A stretch of DNA of 64,000 nucleotides, taken from contig NZ_WRXO01000004.1 in the NCBI RefSeq assembly GCF_009758125.1, forward strand, positions 248,001 through 312,000, given 5' to 3'. A program made the translations under genes and the position numbers. This document shows, piece after piece, positions 8,019-17,154 of the stretch. A model generated the notes under the pieces. It saw only the letters and a list, made by a program, of their open reading frames with translations. It ran no database searches and was not told where the DNA came from. The stretch comes from Chitinophaga oryziterrae. GTDB taxonomy: Bacteria > Bacteroidota > Bacteroidia > Chitinophagales > Chitinophagaceae. Positions within the stretch are counted from its first letter, which is position 1. The number at the start of each line of letters is the position of its first letter.

Positions 8019-8897
8019 ATGAATGCAAATAACTTTTCCGGGAAGGAGATCAATCCACTACAGAGTATTGAAGATTGGGAAGATGATGTTGTACTTCGCT
8101 ACCCGGAAGCAGACCAGCCAGCCAAGAGTAAAGAAGAGTTCCGCAATTATGAAAGTCCTGTAAGGGATACTGTGCGGGAGTTTTACCGTCTTAATCACAA
8201 ATACCAGACCTACGACTTTGTGCAGGAAAAGAAGAAAGATTTTCTGCAGTTCAGCCGTAAGGAAATGCCGGTATGGAAAGCGATGGAGTTCCTCAATACA
8301 TTAGTAGATGATTCCGACCCTGATATAGAACTGGACCAGTTGCAGCACCTGTTGCAGACCGCAGAAGCGATCCGTGCTGATGGTCATCCCGACTGGTTCG
8401 TGCTGACTGGCTTCTTACACGATATGGGTAAAGTATTATGCCTGTTCGGAGAACCGCAATGGGCAGTGGTAGGAGATACCTTCCCGGTAGGTTGCAGCTT
8501 CTCAGATAAGATCGTATATCCTGAGTTCTTTGCAGATAACCCGGATAGTAAAGATGAACGTTATAATACCAAATACGGGGTATATGAACCCAACTGCGGA
8601 TTGAATAATGTGGACTTATCCTGGGGGCATGACGAGTATCTGTACCAGATCATGAAAGATTACCTGCCGGAACCGGCTTTATATATGATCCGTTATCACT
8701 CCTTTTATGCACAGCACAGGGAACATTCTTATGAACACCTGATGAATGATCATGACAGGGAGATGTTTGAGTGGGTAAAGAAATTCAATCCTTATGATCT
8801 CTATTCGAAAAGCCCGAAGCCGCCCGTAATATCGGAACTGAAACCATATTACGAAGCGTTGATCGCAAAATACCTGCCTGAAACGATCAGGCTATAA
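8019..8897 (+). CDS. myo-Inositol oxygenase (MIOX)
   Basis: A 292-residue protein of the MIOX family, which uses a mixed-valent di-iron centre and O2 to cleave myo-inositol to D-glucuronate. All six expected iron ligands are present: His110, His134-Asp135 (FLHDMGK), His204 (WGHDEY), His227 (RYHSFY) and Asp260 (NPYDLY). The substrate-binding Lys of the HDMGK motif is there too (Lys138). Length and C-terminus (KPYYEALIAKYLPE) match animal and plant MIOX. I chose the ATG at 8019; an in-frame TTG at 7968 adds 17 poorly supported residues. It lies downstream of an SSS symporter and is followed by a strong terminator. MIOX is uncommon in bacteria. The glucuronate could enter catabolism or polymer precursors. 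Confidence 0.93.
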   Translation: MNANNFSGKEINPLQSIEDWEDDVVLRYPEADQPAKSKEEFRNYESPVRDTVREFYRLNHKYQTYDFVQEKKKDFLQFSRKEMPVWKAMEFLNTLVDDSDPDIELDQLQHLLQTAEAIRADGHPDWFVLTGFLHDMGKVLCLFGEPQWAVVGDTFPVGCSFSDKIVYPEFFADNPDSKDERYNTKYGVYEPNCGLNNVDLSWGHDEYLYQIMKDYLPEPALYMIRYHSFYAQHREHSYEHLMNDHDREMFEWVKKFNPYDLYSKSPKPPVISELKPYYEALIAKYLPETIRL

Positions 8898-8901
8898 ATG
8901 G

Positions 8902-8952
8902 AATAATCCATCACAGGTGCCATCACCCGTAATGGATTATTTTTCCTTTTTT
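8902..8952 (+). terminator. Terminator after myo-inositol oxygenase
   Basis: A 10-bp stem (8902-8911 pairing with 8932-8941) has an inner GGTG/CACC pairing (8916-8919 with 8924-8927) and is followed by TTTCCTTTTTT. It begins 5 bp after the stop codon. Confidence 0.75.
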
Positions 8953-8963
8953 AAAGGATAGTC

Positions 8964-8999
8964 AAAAAGCTGGTAGCAGTAATGCCACCAGCTTTTTTT
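8964..8999. terminator. Bidirectional terminator between MIOX and lipoprotein genes
   Basis: An 11-bp stem (8964-8974 pairing with 8987-8997) has an A5 run on the left and a T7 run on the right, so it can end transcription from either side. It overlaps the stop codon of the minus-strand lipoprotein gene (8998-9000). Confidence 0.75.
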
Positions 9000-9522
9000 A
9001 TTGCTGGTTACGTAATTCTAATTTACCATTGTACATACCGGTTACTTTACCCGTAGGGTAGACCAAAGTATAGGTAATGGAATAATTGTCACCATTCTTC
9101 GTGCAGGTCAGCGTACCAGATGTAATGCCATCAAAGAAACGTCCGGACGCTGGATCCAGATTTGTATCTTCCCATTGATATTTGTAAAAGACTGTAGCAT
9201 CATTGAAGTTTTTGGTTTTATCATATGATGCAGAATCATCGGATAAGTAGGTATAAGTCTGTCCGGATATCAGTGTATCAAGATCAATACTTAATGCAGA
9301 TACCTTACCTTTCAAAGTATCTGTTAATACTGAATCTGCAAATGCTAATGAATATCCTTCATTCACACCGTACTTATACAGGTAGCCGTTATTGACTATT
9401 GCGGTAGTATCATTAAATGAAAAGGAACCTCCGGTTACAGCAGGAGTTGATTTGTCCTCGTCTTTTTTACATGCAGCAAAGAACAGTACCGTCGCAAGTA
9501 CAGCGAATGCTAATTTTTTCAT
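8998..9522 (-). CDS. Lipoprotein, paralogue of the next gene
   Basis: A 174-residue lipoprotein: MKK, hydrophobic core, lipobox FAAC with Cys18, then KKDEDK. The acidic/Lys stretch after the Cys resembles the Bacteroidota surface-export signal, so it is probably anchored on the cell surface. The mature part begins GGSFSFNDTT and is predicted to be beta-rich, with the shared motifs NNGYLYKYGVN, TLKGKVSALSIDLDTLISGQTYTYLS (shared in shorter pieces) and ITSGTLTCTKNGD, ending in GKLELRNQQ. It is about 60-65 percent identical by eye to the product of the upstream gene, so the pair arose by tandem duplication. No known domain is recognised. Expressed from the promoter before the first copy; 14 bp separate the two. 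Confidence 0.8.
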   Translation of the reverse strand: MKKLAFAVLATVLFFAACKKDEDKSTPAVTGGSFSFNDTTAIVNNGYLYKYGVNEGYSLAFADSVLTDTLKGKVSALSIDLDTLISGQTYTYLSDDSASYDKTKNFNDATVFYKYQWEDTNLDPASGRFFDGITSGTLTCTKNGDNYSITYTLVYPTGKVTGMYNGKLELRNQQ

Positions 9523-9536
9523 GAAGTAGTTTGTTA

Positions 9537-10052
9537 TTATTTACGTAATTCTAATTTACCATCGTACTTACCAGTCAGTTTACCGGTAGGGAATACGAAA
9601 GAATAAGTAATGGAATAAGCATCTCCGTTCTTAGTGTATGTTACTGTACCAGATGTGATGCCATCAAGAATACGACCGGTTGTTCCATCAATATCTCCAT
9701 CTACCCATTCAGATTTGTAATAGGCATATGCATCACTGAAGTTTTTGGTTTTATTATATGATACAGAATTATGGGATAAGTAAGTGTAAGTCTGGCCAGA
9801 TATCAGTGTATCCAGATCAAAACCAACGGCACTCACTTTGCCCTTCAATGTATCTGACAATACTACATCTGTAAACGCCAGCGCCAGATCGTTCACACCA
9901 TACTGAAACAGGTAACCATTGTTGGCTACTACGGTCGTGTCATTAAAGGAAAAGGAACCTCCGGTCGTTGGAGTTGTTGTTTTGTCGTCATCTTTCGAAC
10001 AGGCAGTAAAAAACAGTGCTGCAGCAAGCAGGCCTAATGCTAATTGTTTCAT
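9537..10052 (-). CDS. Lipoprotein, first copy of the tandem pair
   Basis: A 171-residue lipoprotein with signal MKQLALGLLAAALFFTAC (Cys18) followed by SKDDDK, again a likely surface-lipoprotein signal. The mature part aligns along its whole length with the downstream copy: GGSFSFNDTT, NNGYLFQYGVN, LKGKVSAVGFDLDTL, ITSGTVTYTKNGD, and the C-terminal GKYDGKLELRK. The fold appears all-beta; no family name can be given. A well-formed promoter lies 80-110 bp upstream, giving a leader of about 75 nt. Confidence 0.8.
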   Translation of the reverse strand: MKQLALGLLAAALFFTACSKDDDKTTTPTTGGSFSFNDTTVVANNGYLFQYGVNDLALAFTDVVLSDTLKGKVSAVGFDLDTLISGQTYTYLSHNSVSYNKTKNFSDAYAYYKSEWVDGDIDGTTGRILDGITSGTVTYTKNGDAYSITYSFVFPTGKLTGKYDGKLELRK

Positions 10053-10132
10053 GAAATTGAGTGTATATTATAGGTTGTATAATCGGGTCATAGGTTATAA
10101 TTCGGGACAACGACATACCAGGTTTCTCTCCG

Positions 10133-10162
10133 CAAAGATATTAATTATTTTAATATTACAAA
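10133..10162 (-). promoter_or_regulatory. Bacteroidota promoter of the lipoprotein pair
   Basis: On the minus strand, TTTG (10159-10162), an 18-bp AT-rich spacer, then TATCTTTG (10133-10140). This is very close to the consensus TTTG-N19-TAnnTTTG and is the best promoter match in the window. Confidence 0.7.
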
Positions 10163-10220
10163 ATATTACTTCTTTTAAATGTTGGGTAACAATGTATAAG
10201 CGGAATTATTCCGCTTATAC

Positions 10221-13151
10221 TTATATTAATGCGTCGTGTAGGATTTCAATGGGATGTAAAGCTTTCCGGCCGGTACCGTCTTTTACCTGGTGCCTGCAAC
10301 TGGTGCCGGGAGCAGCAATAATTGTTTCTGAAGTAGCATTGCGTACGGCCGGGAACAATACCAGTTCTCCTATCTGCATAGAGAGGTCGTAATGTTCTTT
10401 TTCGTACCCGAAAGAACCCGCCATACCACAACATCCGGAAGGGATGACTTCTACAGAATAGTTCTGTGGCAGGGACAATATATTTTTACTGTGCAGGGCA
10501 GAGGACAATGCTTTTTGCTGGCAATGCCCGTGTAATTTTATACTTCTTTTCTCTGTTGTAAATAAGGCTTTATTGATGTTTCCTTTTGAGATCTCATTGC
10601 TGATAAATTCATCTACCAGGAATACATTCTTTGCTAATTCTTTGGCAGCAGCTCTCAGCTCTTCCCGTACAAGATCGGGGTATTCATCCCGGAAACTGAG
10701 GATAGCAGAAGGTTCTACACCTAGTAAAGGAACATTATCGTTGATAACGGCGCTGAATATACGCACGTTCTCTTCCGCAAAATTGCGGGCCTTTCTCAGT
10801 AAGCCTTTAGACATCCATGCACGTGCGCTTTCCGGGTGATTGATGATAGTGACTTCATAGCCCAGTTTATGCAATAGCTGTACCGTTTTGATACCGATAT
10901 GGGTATCATTGAAGTTGGTGAATTCGTCGCAGAAAAGGTATACCGGTTTAGTCGCAGCAGGTAGTCTGGATTTCTGTGCGGGCCATTGTTTGCGGTACCA
11001 GCTTCTGAGGGTGGTATCCTGTAATTCAGGAAGAGAGCGTTTCAGTGCAAATCCGGAAGTTTTTTTGATCAGGTTACCGGTGAAAGGCGTATTGATCATC
11101 CAGTTGTAAATGCCGGGCGCTATTGTGGCCAGGCCGTTCAACCTTGTATAGTTGGTGATCAGTCTTGCCCTGAAAGAGACACCGTTCGCATCCTGATAAT
11201 GCTGAAGGAATTCCATTTTCAGTTTGGCCATATCTACGTTGGAAGGACACTCTGATTTACAACCTTTACAGGCCAGGCAGAGGTCCAGTACATCGTAGAT
11301 TTCTTTATGATCAAAGCGGTTTTCTTTGTTGGAATGCGTCAGGAATTCACGCAGGATATTCGCTCTTGCACGGGTAGTATCCTTTTCATTGCGGGTAGCC
11401 ATGTAACTGGGGCACATGGTACCACCACTGAGTTCTGTCTTGCGGCAGTCGCCGGAGCCGTTGCATTGTTCTGCATGTTGCAGCATGGTTTGTTCCGGGA
11501 AATGAAACACCGTTTTTAAAGGCGGTGGTTTTTGTCCCGGTTCATAGCGTAACATACTGTTCATACTAGGCGTATCTACGATCTTATGCGGATTGAAGAT
11601 ATTTTCCGGGTCCCAGGTGTATTTAACCTGTTTGAGGAGTTCGTAGTTTTTATCACCTATCATCTGGTGGATGAACTCACCGCGAAGGCGGCCGTCCCCA
11701 TGTTCACCGCTGAGAGATCCCTTGTATCTTTTAACGAGGGTAGCAATTTCCGCGGCGATGGTATGGAAGAGTTTATTGCCTTCAACTGTTTTCAGGTTGA
11801 TGATAGGGCGCAGGTGGATTTCCCCGCTGCCTGCGTGGGCGTAGTGTACGCAATAGAGGTTATGTGTTTTTAAGATATCGTTGAAGTCCCGGATAAAATC
11901 GGGCAGGTCTTCGATATCAACAGCCGTATCCTCAATAACGGGCACTGCTTTTTCATCACCGGGCAGGTTACTGAGAAGGCCCAGTCCGGCTTTACGCAGT
12001 GTCCAGATCTTCTTGGTATCTTCTCCGAATAACAGCGGGAAATGGTATCCCAGTCCGGCGTTTTGCAGGTCCAGTATCAGGCGGTTGGCGATTTCGGTAA
12101 TGGCTTCGCGGGTATCCCGGCAGAATTCCACTACCAGGATAGCGCCGGGATCGCCTTGAACAAAGAAGCGGTTCTGGCTTTGCTGGATATTATCCTTTGT
12201 GCATTCGAGGATGTAATGATCGATCAGTTCACTGGCGCTGGGTTTATATTGCATGGCAATAATATTGGCTCTCAGTGATTCGTCTATGTTATTGAAGTGG
12301 ACGCATAACAAGCCTGTCTCTTTGGGAGGCAGGGGATCGAAATGCAGTTTTATTTCTGTGATGAGCGCCAGCGTACCTTCAGAACCAGCGATGAGGCGGC
12401 AGAAGTTGAAGTCGTCCTTACCCGCGGTAAAAGGCGCGGTTTCCAGCAGCAGGTCTATCGCGTAACCGGTGTTACGGCGGGTGATGCTGGGTTTGGGGAA
12501 TTCCCTGCGGATCTCTTCCTGGTTGGCGTGGTTGCTCAGCATGCTGCGTACCTGTTTGTACACAGCAGTTTCCAGGGTACCGTCGTTCCGTTCGCAGCGG
12601 GCGTGAAACTCGTCGATACTGATCTGGTTGAATACGGCTTCGGAGCCATCGCTGAGCAGGGCTTTTACTTCCAGCAGGTGTTCGCGGGTGCTGCCATAGA
12701 CAACGGAATTGGAGCCACAGGAGTTATTCCCGACCATCCCGCCTATCATAGCACGGTTGGCGGTGGATGTTTCCGGGCCGAAATAGAACCCGTAGGGTTT
12801 GAGGAACATATTCAGTTCATCGCGGATCACGCCGGGCTGTACCCGTACCCAATGTTCTTCTGTATTGATTTCCAGTATTTTGGTGAAGGTGCGGGAAACA
12901 TCCACGATGATCCCGTTCCCTACTACCTGACCAGCGAGGGAAGTCCCTGCTGTACGTGGGATAAGCGAGGTTTTATTGGCACGCGCAAAGGCGATGAGTG
13001 TTTTAAGATCTTTTTCATTGGCCGGAATAGCTACTGCCAGTGGCATTTCCCGGTAGGCCGATGCATCCGTGGCATACAATGTCCGCATGGTTTCATCATC
13101 GTAAAGTATGCCCTCCAGATCATGGGCCAGTTCACTGAGCTTGTTCCGCAT
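10221..13151 (-). CDS. FAD-linked oxidase / 4Fe-4S fusion (GlcD-GlcF, YdiJ-like)
   Basis: A 976-residue fusion. The N-terminal half is a PCMH-type FAD domain (PRTAGTSLAGQVVGNG near residue 60, SCGSNSVVYGSTREHLLEV near 155) with the FAD-oxidase C domain (GEHGDGRLRGEF near 485). The C-terminal half is a Fe-S/CCG domain with Cys625, 628, 631 and 635 in CLACKGCKSECP, a second cysteine cluster near 555-575, and GHCQQKAL and SGCCGMAGSFG near the end. The family oxidises D-2-hydroxyacids such as D-lactate, glycolate or D-2-hydroxyglutarate and passes electrons to quinone. The substrate cannot be fixed from sequence. It is monocistronic, with a TACTTTTG box upstream. Confidence 0.88.
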   Translation of the reverse strand: MRNKLSELAHDLEGILYDDETMRTLYATDASAYREMPLAVAIPANEKDLKTLIAFARANKTSLIPRTAGTSLAGQVVGNGIIVDVSRTFTKILEINTEEHWVRVQPGVIRDELNMFLKPYGFYFGPETSTANRAMIGGMVGNNSCGSNSVVYGSTREHLLEVKALLSDGSEAVFNQISIDEFHARCERNDGTLETAVYKQVRSMLSNHANQEEIRREFPKPSITRRNTGYAIDLLLETAPFTAGKDDFNFCRLIAGSEGTLALITEIKLHFDPLPPKETGLLCVHFNNIDESLRANIIAMQYKPSASELIDHYILECTKDNIQQSQNRFFVQGDPGAILVVEFCRDTREAITEIANRLILDLQNAGLGYHFPLLFGEDTKKIWTLRKAGLGLLSNLPGDEKAVPVIEDTAVDIEDLPDFIRDFNDILKTHNLYCVHYAHAGSGEIHLRPIINLKTVEGNKLFHTIAAEIATLVKRYKGSLSGEHGDGRLRGEFIHQMIGDKNYELLKQVKYTWDPENIFNPHKIVDTPSMNSMLRYEPGQKPPPLKTVFHFPEQTMLQHAEQCNGSGDCRKTELSGGTMCPSYMATRNEKDTTRARANILREFLTHSNKENRFDHKEIYDVLDLCLACKGCKSECPSNVDMAKLKMEFLQHYQDANGVSFRARLITNYTRLNGLATIAPGIYNWMINTPFTGNLIKKTSGFALKRSLPELQDTTLRSWYRKQWPAQKSRLPAATKPVYLFCDEFTNFNDTHIGIKTVQLLHKLGYEVTIINHPESARAWMSKGLLRKARNFAEENVRIFSAVINDNVPLLGVEPSAILSFRDEYPDLVREELRAAAKELAKNVFLVDEFISNEISKGNINKALFTTEKRSIKLHGHCQQKALSSALHSKNILSLPQNYSVEVIPSGCCGMAGSFGYEKEHYDLSMQIGELVLFPAVRNATSETIIAAPGTSCRHQVKDGTGRKALHPIEILHDALI

Positions 13152-13176
13152 AATTAAATCTTCCCTTTTCAGGCTT

Positions 13177-13184
13177 CAAAAGTA
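13177..13184 (-). promoter_or_regulatory. -7 box of the FAD/Fe-S oxidase
   Basis: Minus-strand TACTTTTG matches TAnnTTTG and ends 25 bp before the start codon. A TTG lies about 20 bp further upstream (complement at 13205-13207), a plausible -33 element. Confidence 0.5.
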
Positions 13185-13217
13185 ATATTTAGAATGATGG
13201 GAAACAATCTCCTTCTG

Positions 13218-14120
13218 TCAGAACAGTGTACTTTGCCTGTTGAGGAACTGGGGACGGGGCACTTCAATACCACATACCTCCTTTAGCTTATCTGCCACAT
13301 ATACAGCGACTTCCGGAGAAAAGGCCATGTCGTGAATGAAGAAATACAGCTCTTTTAAGCCATGTTGCAGCCAGTAATGAATACGGTTCATCCAGTCGTC
13401 TATACGGGTATAATCGGTGGGATGTGCACCATTACCCACGTACCGGATGAATCCTTTGGCAACAGGCATGTGCATATGACAGCAATCCCGGCGGCCGGCC
13501 GTATCGGTGATAACGGCGCCTACTTTCAGTTTGTGCAGGGTATCGAAGAGCTCTTTACGTATGGACAGATCGCTGAACCATTCCGGGTTACGTACTTCCA
13601 GGAAGAACTGAAGATCGTGGGGAAGGCTCCCGAGGTACTTGTACAGGTTATCCCTTCTGTTTGGGGAGAACCGCTCACCCAGCTGTAAAAAGACAGGTCC
13701 CAGGTGATCCCGGAAAGCCAGGATACCTTCCAGGAAGGCGGTGGTCTGTGCTTCGGTATTAATCAGGTTACTGTAATGACTGATAGACTGTGGTACTTTA
13801 GGGCAGAACTTAAAGTGTTTCCCTTTGGCCCGGGCATCCCATTTTTCAATGACATCCGCCCCATAGATCTTGTAGTGGGTGGCATTGAGTTCTATGGTAT
13901 TGAAATGATGCATGTACTGATCGGGGAAGTCTGCTTCCTTTGTGCCTTTAGGGTAGATTTTACCTATCCATTCCTTCCGGCCCCATTTGGAGCAGCCCAG
14001 GTACACATGCGGTTTCTTCAAAGGAGTACCCTTGAAAACTGTTTTATTGAAGGCCGGTTCTGCCGGCAACTTAAAATCTATTTCATCCAGCCGGGCCGGA
14101 TCTACGCGACCAAAATCCAT
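13218..14120 (-). CDS. DUF72 (YecE-like) protein
   Basis: A 300-residue protein of the DUF72/YecE family, predicted TIM barrels of unknown function. Recognisable parts are VYLGCSKWGRKEWIGKIYP near residues 40-58, HHFNTIELNATHYK near 70-85, FKFCPKVPQSISH near 105, PVFLQLGERFSPN near 140, FFLEVRNPEWF near 170 and YFFIHDMAFSPEVA near 255. No signal or membrane segment. It stands alone between the FAD oxidase and the divergent glgA. Confidence 0.85.
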   Translation of the reverse strand: MDFGRVDPARLDEIDFKLPAEPAFNKTVFKGTPLKKPHVYLGCSKWGRKEWIGKIYPKGTKEADFPDQYMHHFNTIELNATHYKIYGADVIEKWDARAKGKHFKFCPKVPQSISHYSNLINTEAQTTAFLEGILAFRDHLGPVFLQLGERFSPNRRDNLYKYLGSLPHDLQFFLEVRNPEWFSDLSIRKELFDTLHKLKVGAVITDTAGRRDCCHMHMPVAKGFIRYVGNGAHPTDYTRIDDWMNRIHYWLQHGLKELYFFIHDMAFSPEVAVYVADKLKEVCGIEVPRPQFLNRQSTLF

Positions 14121-14424
14121 ATTCCGAAGGTAAGTATTTTGTCTTTTTCCCGCGTATTGTGGTTTCCCTGCCCCAGTTGGTGGTATAAATGCACATAGTT
14201 ATAATATTTTCTTCATTGGCCAGCAATCAAACTGCCAAGGGTACACGTTAATAGATGAATAATCTGCATGTGTGGGAGTGAGCCACACGATTGGATCGGT
14301 GAGGCCTTACCCTACTTAAATCAGGTATGGAAAGGCCTGTAGAGGCCACTGAAGAAAAATTGGACATTTCTTTGTAATATGCTTTTTCCAAGGTAATTTG
14401 AAGAAACAGACATAACAGATAAGC
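14121..14424. other. Intergenic region upstream of glgA
   Basis: A 304-bp divergent region. It contains the glgA promoter (14371-14400) and a 7-bp inverted repeat AGGCCTT/AAGGCCT (14302-14308 and 14332-14338). The repeat has no T tract and could be an operator or chance. No RNA gene is seen. Confidence 0.5.
14371..14400 (+). promoter_or_regulatory. Promoter of glgA-glgC
   Basis: TTTG (14371-14374), exactly 19 bp, then TAATTTG (14394-14400). The -33 element and spacing match consensus; the -7 element is one base short of TAnnTTTG. The ATG follows 24 bp downstream. Confidence 0.5.
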
Positions 14425-15837
14425 ATGGAGATTTTACACGTTAGCGCAGAATGTTATCCGATAGCAAAGGTTGGAGGATTAGCGGATGTAGTGGGGGCCT
14501 TGCCCAAGTACCAGACCCAGGCGGGCTGCGTGGCGAAGGTAGTAATGCCCGCATACAAGACCAGGTTTTTTGCCACGCATGAATTCGAACTGGTCCACCA
14601 GGGAGGGACATGGCTGGGGCACGACTGGTACCACGTCAATGTATGGAAGGAAGATCACAATACCCTTGGATTTGATCTGTATCTCCTGGATATTCCGGGA
14701 TTGCTTGACAAGGAAGGTGTTTACGGACACTGGAATGATACGGAACGTTTCCTGGCATTCCAGGTAGGAGTGCTGGACTGGCTGAATGAATGGGTACATC
14801 ACCCGGATGTGATTCATTGCCACGATCATCATACAGGGCTGATCCCTTTTATGGTCAGCTACGGATACAAGTATGAACGTTTACGGAATATTGCAACAGT
14901 TTTAACGATACATAATGCCCAGTACCAGGGCCAGTTTGGATGGGAACAGTTGTACCGCTTACCGGGATTTGATCTCTGGAAAGCTGGTCTGCTGGGATGG
15001 GAAGGAGCGATTAACCCGTTGGCAGCAGCTGTCAAATGTGCCTGGCGTTTCACTACAGTATCGCCCAGTTACCTGGAAGAACTGTATACCAACGCAAATG
15101 GACTGGAAAGCCTGTTAAGCAGTGAAAGGAGTAAAGGCGTGGGTATCCTGAATGGAATTGATACCGTAGTCTGGGACCCGGCAACCGATCCTATGTTGCC
15201 GGTTAATTATAACGAGCTTACATTTTTGAAAGCAAAAGAGGAAATAAAACAGCAACTTTGTGAAGAGTTTGGACTCGACCCCTCATTACCATTAATCTCA
15301 TTTATCGGAAGGCTGGTAGGAGAAAAAGGTGGTGATCTGTTACCCGAGATCATTGGACGTTCAATCTTTGAACAACATAAGCAACTTAATTTTTTAGTGT
15401 TAGGCAGCGGCGATTCACATGTAGAATGGTCGTTACAGCAGACAAAGATTTATACAGGTAAGAATTTCAATGTGCAGTTTGGATATAATGAGGGATTAGC
15501 CCACCGTATTTATGCGGGTAGTGATTTCCTCCTGATGCCTTCCAGGGTAGAACCCTGTGGGCTTAACCAGATGTATGCATTGCGTTACGGTACGATACCC
15601 ATTGTTCGTAGTACAGGCGGATTAAAAGATACCGTCGTTGATTTTGGTGACCCCGGTGGATTTGGCATCCGGTTCATACAGCCTGCAGCATGGGACGCCT
15701 GCAGTGCAATAGCCAGGGCAATGGTGCTGTATCACAATAATTCCCTTTTTCAGGAAATCAGGGAATACTGCATGCAACTGGATCACTCCTGGGATAGTGC
15801 AGCCGAAGAATATCTGAAATTGTATAATAGTTTGTAA
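14425..15837 (+). CDS. glgA: Glycogen synthase (GT5)
   Basis: A 470-residue GT5-type glycogen synthase that elongates alpha-1,4-glucan from ADP-glucose. The ADP-glucose-binding motif KVGGLADVVGALPK is at residues 15-28. The C-terminal GT-B domain has FIGRLVGEKGGDLLPE near 293 and the nucleotide-binding PSRVEPCGLNQMYALRYGTIPIVRSTGG region near 373-400 (seen in pieces). Length is normal for the family. It is followed 27 bp later by glgC, the enzyme that makes its substrate, so the pair forms a glycogen operon. No branching enzyme or phosphorylase is next to it. Confidence 0.95.
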   Translation: MEILHVSAECYPIAKVGGLADVVGALPKYQTQAGCVAKVVMPAYKTRFFATHEFELVHQGGTWLGHDWYHVNVWKEDHNTLGFDLYLLDIPGLLDKEGVYGHWNDTERFLAFQVGVLDWLNEWVHHPDVIHCHDHHTGLIPFMVSYGYKYERLRNIATVLTIHNAQYQGQFGWEQLYRLPGFDLWKAGLLGWEGAINPLAAAVKCAWRFTTVSPSYLEELYTNANGLESLLSSERSKGVGILNGIDTVVWDPATDPMLPVNYNELTFLKAKEEIKQQLCEEFGLDPSLPLISFIGRLVGEKGGDLLPEIIGRSIFEQHKQLNFLVLGSGDSHVEWSLQQTKIYTGKNFNVQFGYNEGLAHRIYAGSDFLLMPSRVEPCGLNQMYALRYGTIPIVRSTGGLKDTVVDFGDPGGFGIRFIQPAAWDACSAIARAMVLYHNNSLFQEIREYCMQLDHSWDSAAEEYLKLYNSL

Positions 15838-15864
15838 GAAAACCGAAACAAAAGAATCAAATAT

Positions 15865-17136
15865 ATGTCTAACGCAGTTATCTCCCTTATCTTAGGTGGC
15901 GGCTCCGGTACCCGCTTATACCCCTTAACACGGCGCCGTTCAAAACCGGCCGTGCCAGTTGCTGGTAAATACCGCCTGGTGGATATTCCCGTTTCTAATT
16001 GTCTGAATGCAGATATGAACCGCATATTTGTACTGACACAATTTAACTCAGCTTCGCTGAACAAACATATCAAAAACACGTATTCATTCAGTCATTTCAG
16101 CAAGGCCTTCGTGGATATCCTGGCGGCAGAACAGACACCTGATAACCCCACCTGGTACCAGGGAACGGCGGATGCAGTGCGTCAATGCCTCCATCATATC
16201 GAGAACTTTGAGTACGAATATGTACTGATCCTTTCGGGCGACCAGCTATACCAGATGGACTTCCGCGAAATGTTACAGCATCATATCGAATCTCAGGCAG
16301 AAGTATCTATCGCTACCATCCCGGTTACCGCGAAAGATGCCTCTGATTTCGGTATCCTGAAAACAGACAACAAAGGCATGATCACTTCCTTCACAGAAAA
16401 GCCGAAACAGGATGCACTAGGCCCATGGTCTTCTCCTGTTAGTGAAGAGATGCAGAAGGAAGGAAGGAACTACCTGGCCAGTATGGGGATCTATATCTTC
16501 AGCCGTCAGACGCTGTACGATCTGCTGAATGACCAGGCTGCTGCTACCGACTTTGGTAAAGAACTGATTCCGTACGCGATCAATGCAGACATGAAAGTGG
16601 TAAGTTACCAGTACACCGGTTACTGGACAGACATCGGAAATATCAGCTCTTTCTGGGAAGCGAACCTGGGCCTCACAGACGAGATCCCTAAGTTCAATCT
16701 TTTTGACGAATCAAAAACGATATATACCCGTGCACGTATGCTGCCTCCGGCAAAGATTTCCGGTACATTGAAGAACACCATCATCTCTGATGGCAGTATC
16801 ATTTCGGACAGTTACCTGGAACGTTGTGTAGTAGGATTACGTACACGTATAGGTAGTGGTTCTTCCATTACCAACAGCTATGTAATGGGTAGTGATTATT
16901 ACCAGACACTGGAAGATCTTGCCAGGGCTAAAGCCAAAGGACATCCACCTATCGGTATCGGTAATAACTGCCGCATCAACAACGCCATCGTAGATAAGAA
17001 CTGCAGCATAGGCAACAACGTAGAAATAAATGTAGGCGAACGTTTGCCGGATGGCGACTACGAATTATACGCTGTGAAAGATGGCATCGTGGTATTGAAA
17101 AACGGAGTGGTGCTTCCCGACGGATATGTGATCTGA
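15865..17136 (+). CDS. glgC: Glucose-1-phosphate adenylyltransferase
   Basis: A 423-residue ADP-glucose pyrophosphorylase, the committing enzyme of glycogen synthesis. The nucleotidyltransferase motif GGGSGTRLYPLTRRRSKPAVP is at residues 11-31 (visible in two overlapping pieces), with WYQGTADAV near 98, LSGDQLYQMD near 124 and FTEKPK near 178. A C-terminal left-handed beta-helix region follows (SIISDSYLERCVVG, NNCRINNAIVDKNCSIGNNV), as in allosteric GlgC. It follows glgA by 27 bp and is followed by a strong terminator. Confidence 0.95.
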   Translation: MSNAVISLILGGGSGTRLYPLTRRRSKPAVPVAGKYRLVDIPVSNCLNADMNRIFVLTQFNSASLNKHIKNTYSFSHFSKAFVDILAAEQTPDNPTWYQGTADAVRQCLHHIENFEYEYVLILSGDQLYQMDFREMLQHHIESQAEVSIATIPVTAKDASDFGILKTDNKGMITSFTEKPKQDALGPWSSPVSEEMQKEGRNYLASMGIYIFSRQTLYDLLNDQAAATDFGKELIPYAINADMKVVSYQYTGYWTDIGNISSFWEANLGLTDEIPKFNLFDESKTIYTRARMLPPAKISGTLKNTIISDGSIISDSYLERCVVGLRTRIGSGSSITNSYVMGSDYYQTLEDLARAKAKGHPPIGIGNNCRINNAIVDKNCSIGNNVEINVGERLPDGDYELYAVKDGIVVLKNGVVLPDGYVI

Positions 17137-17154
17137 ATAAAACAATATATTTTT

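Noticed and set aside
12342-13157. A 271-codon plus-strand frame
   Set aside because: It lies wholly inside the FAD/Fe-S oxidase gene on the other strand and has no domain features.
14302-14338. AGGCCTT/AAGGCCT hairpin upstream of glgA as a terminator
   Set aside because: No following T tract, short stem with long loop; the adjacent DUF72 gene is divergent, so nothing needs ending here.
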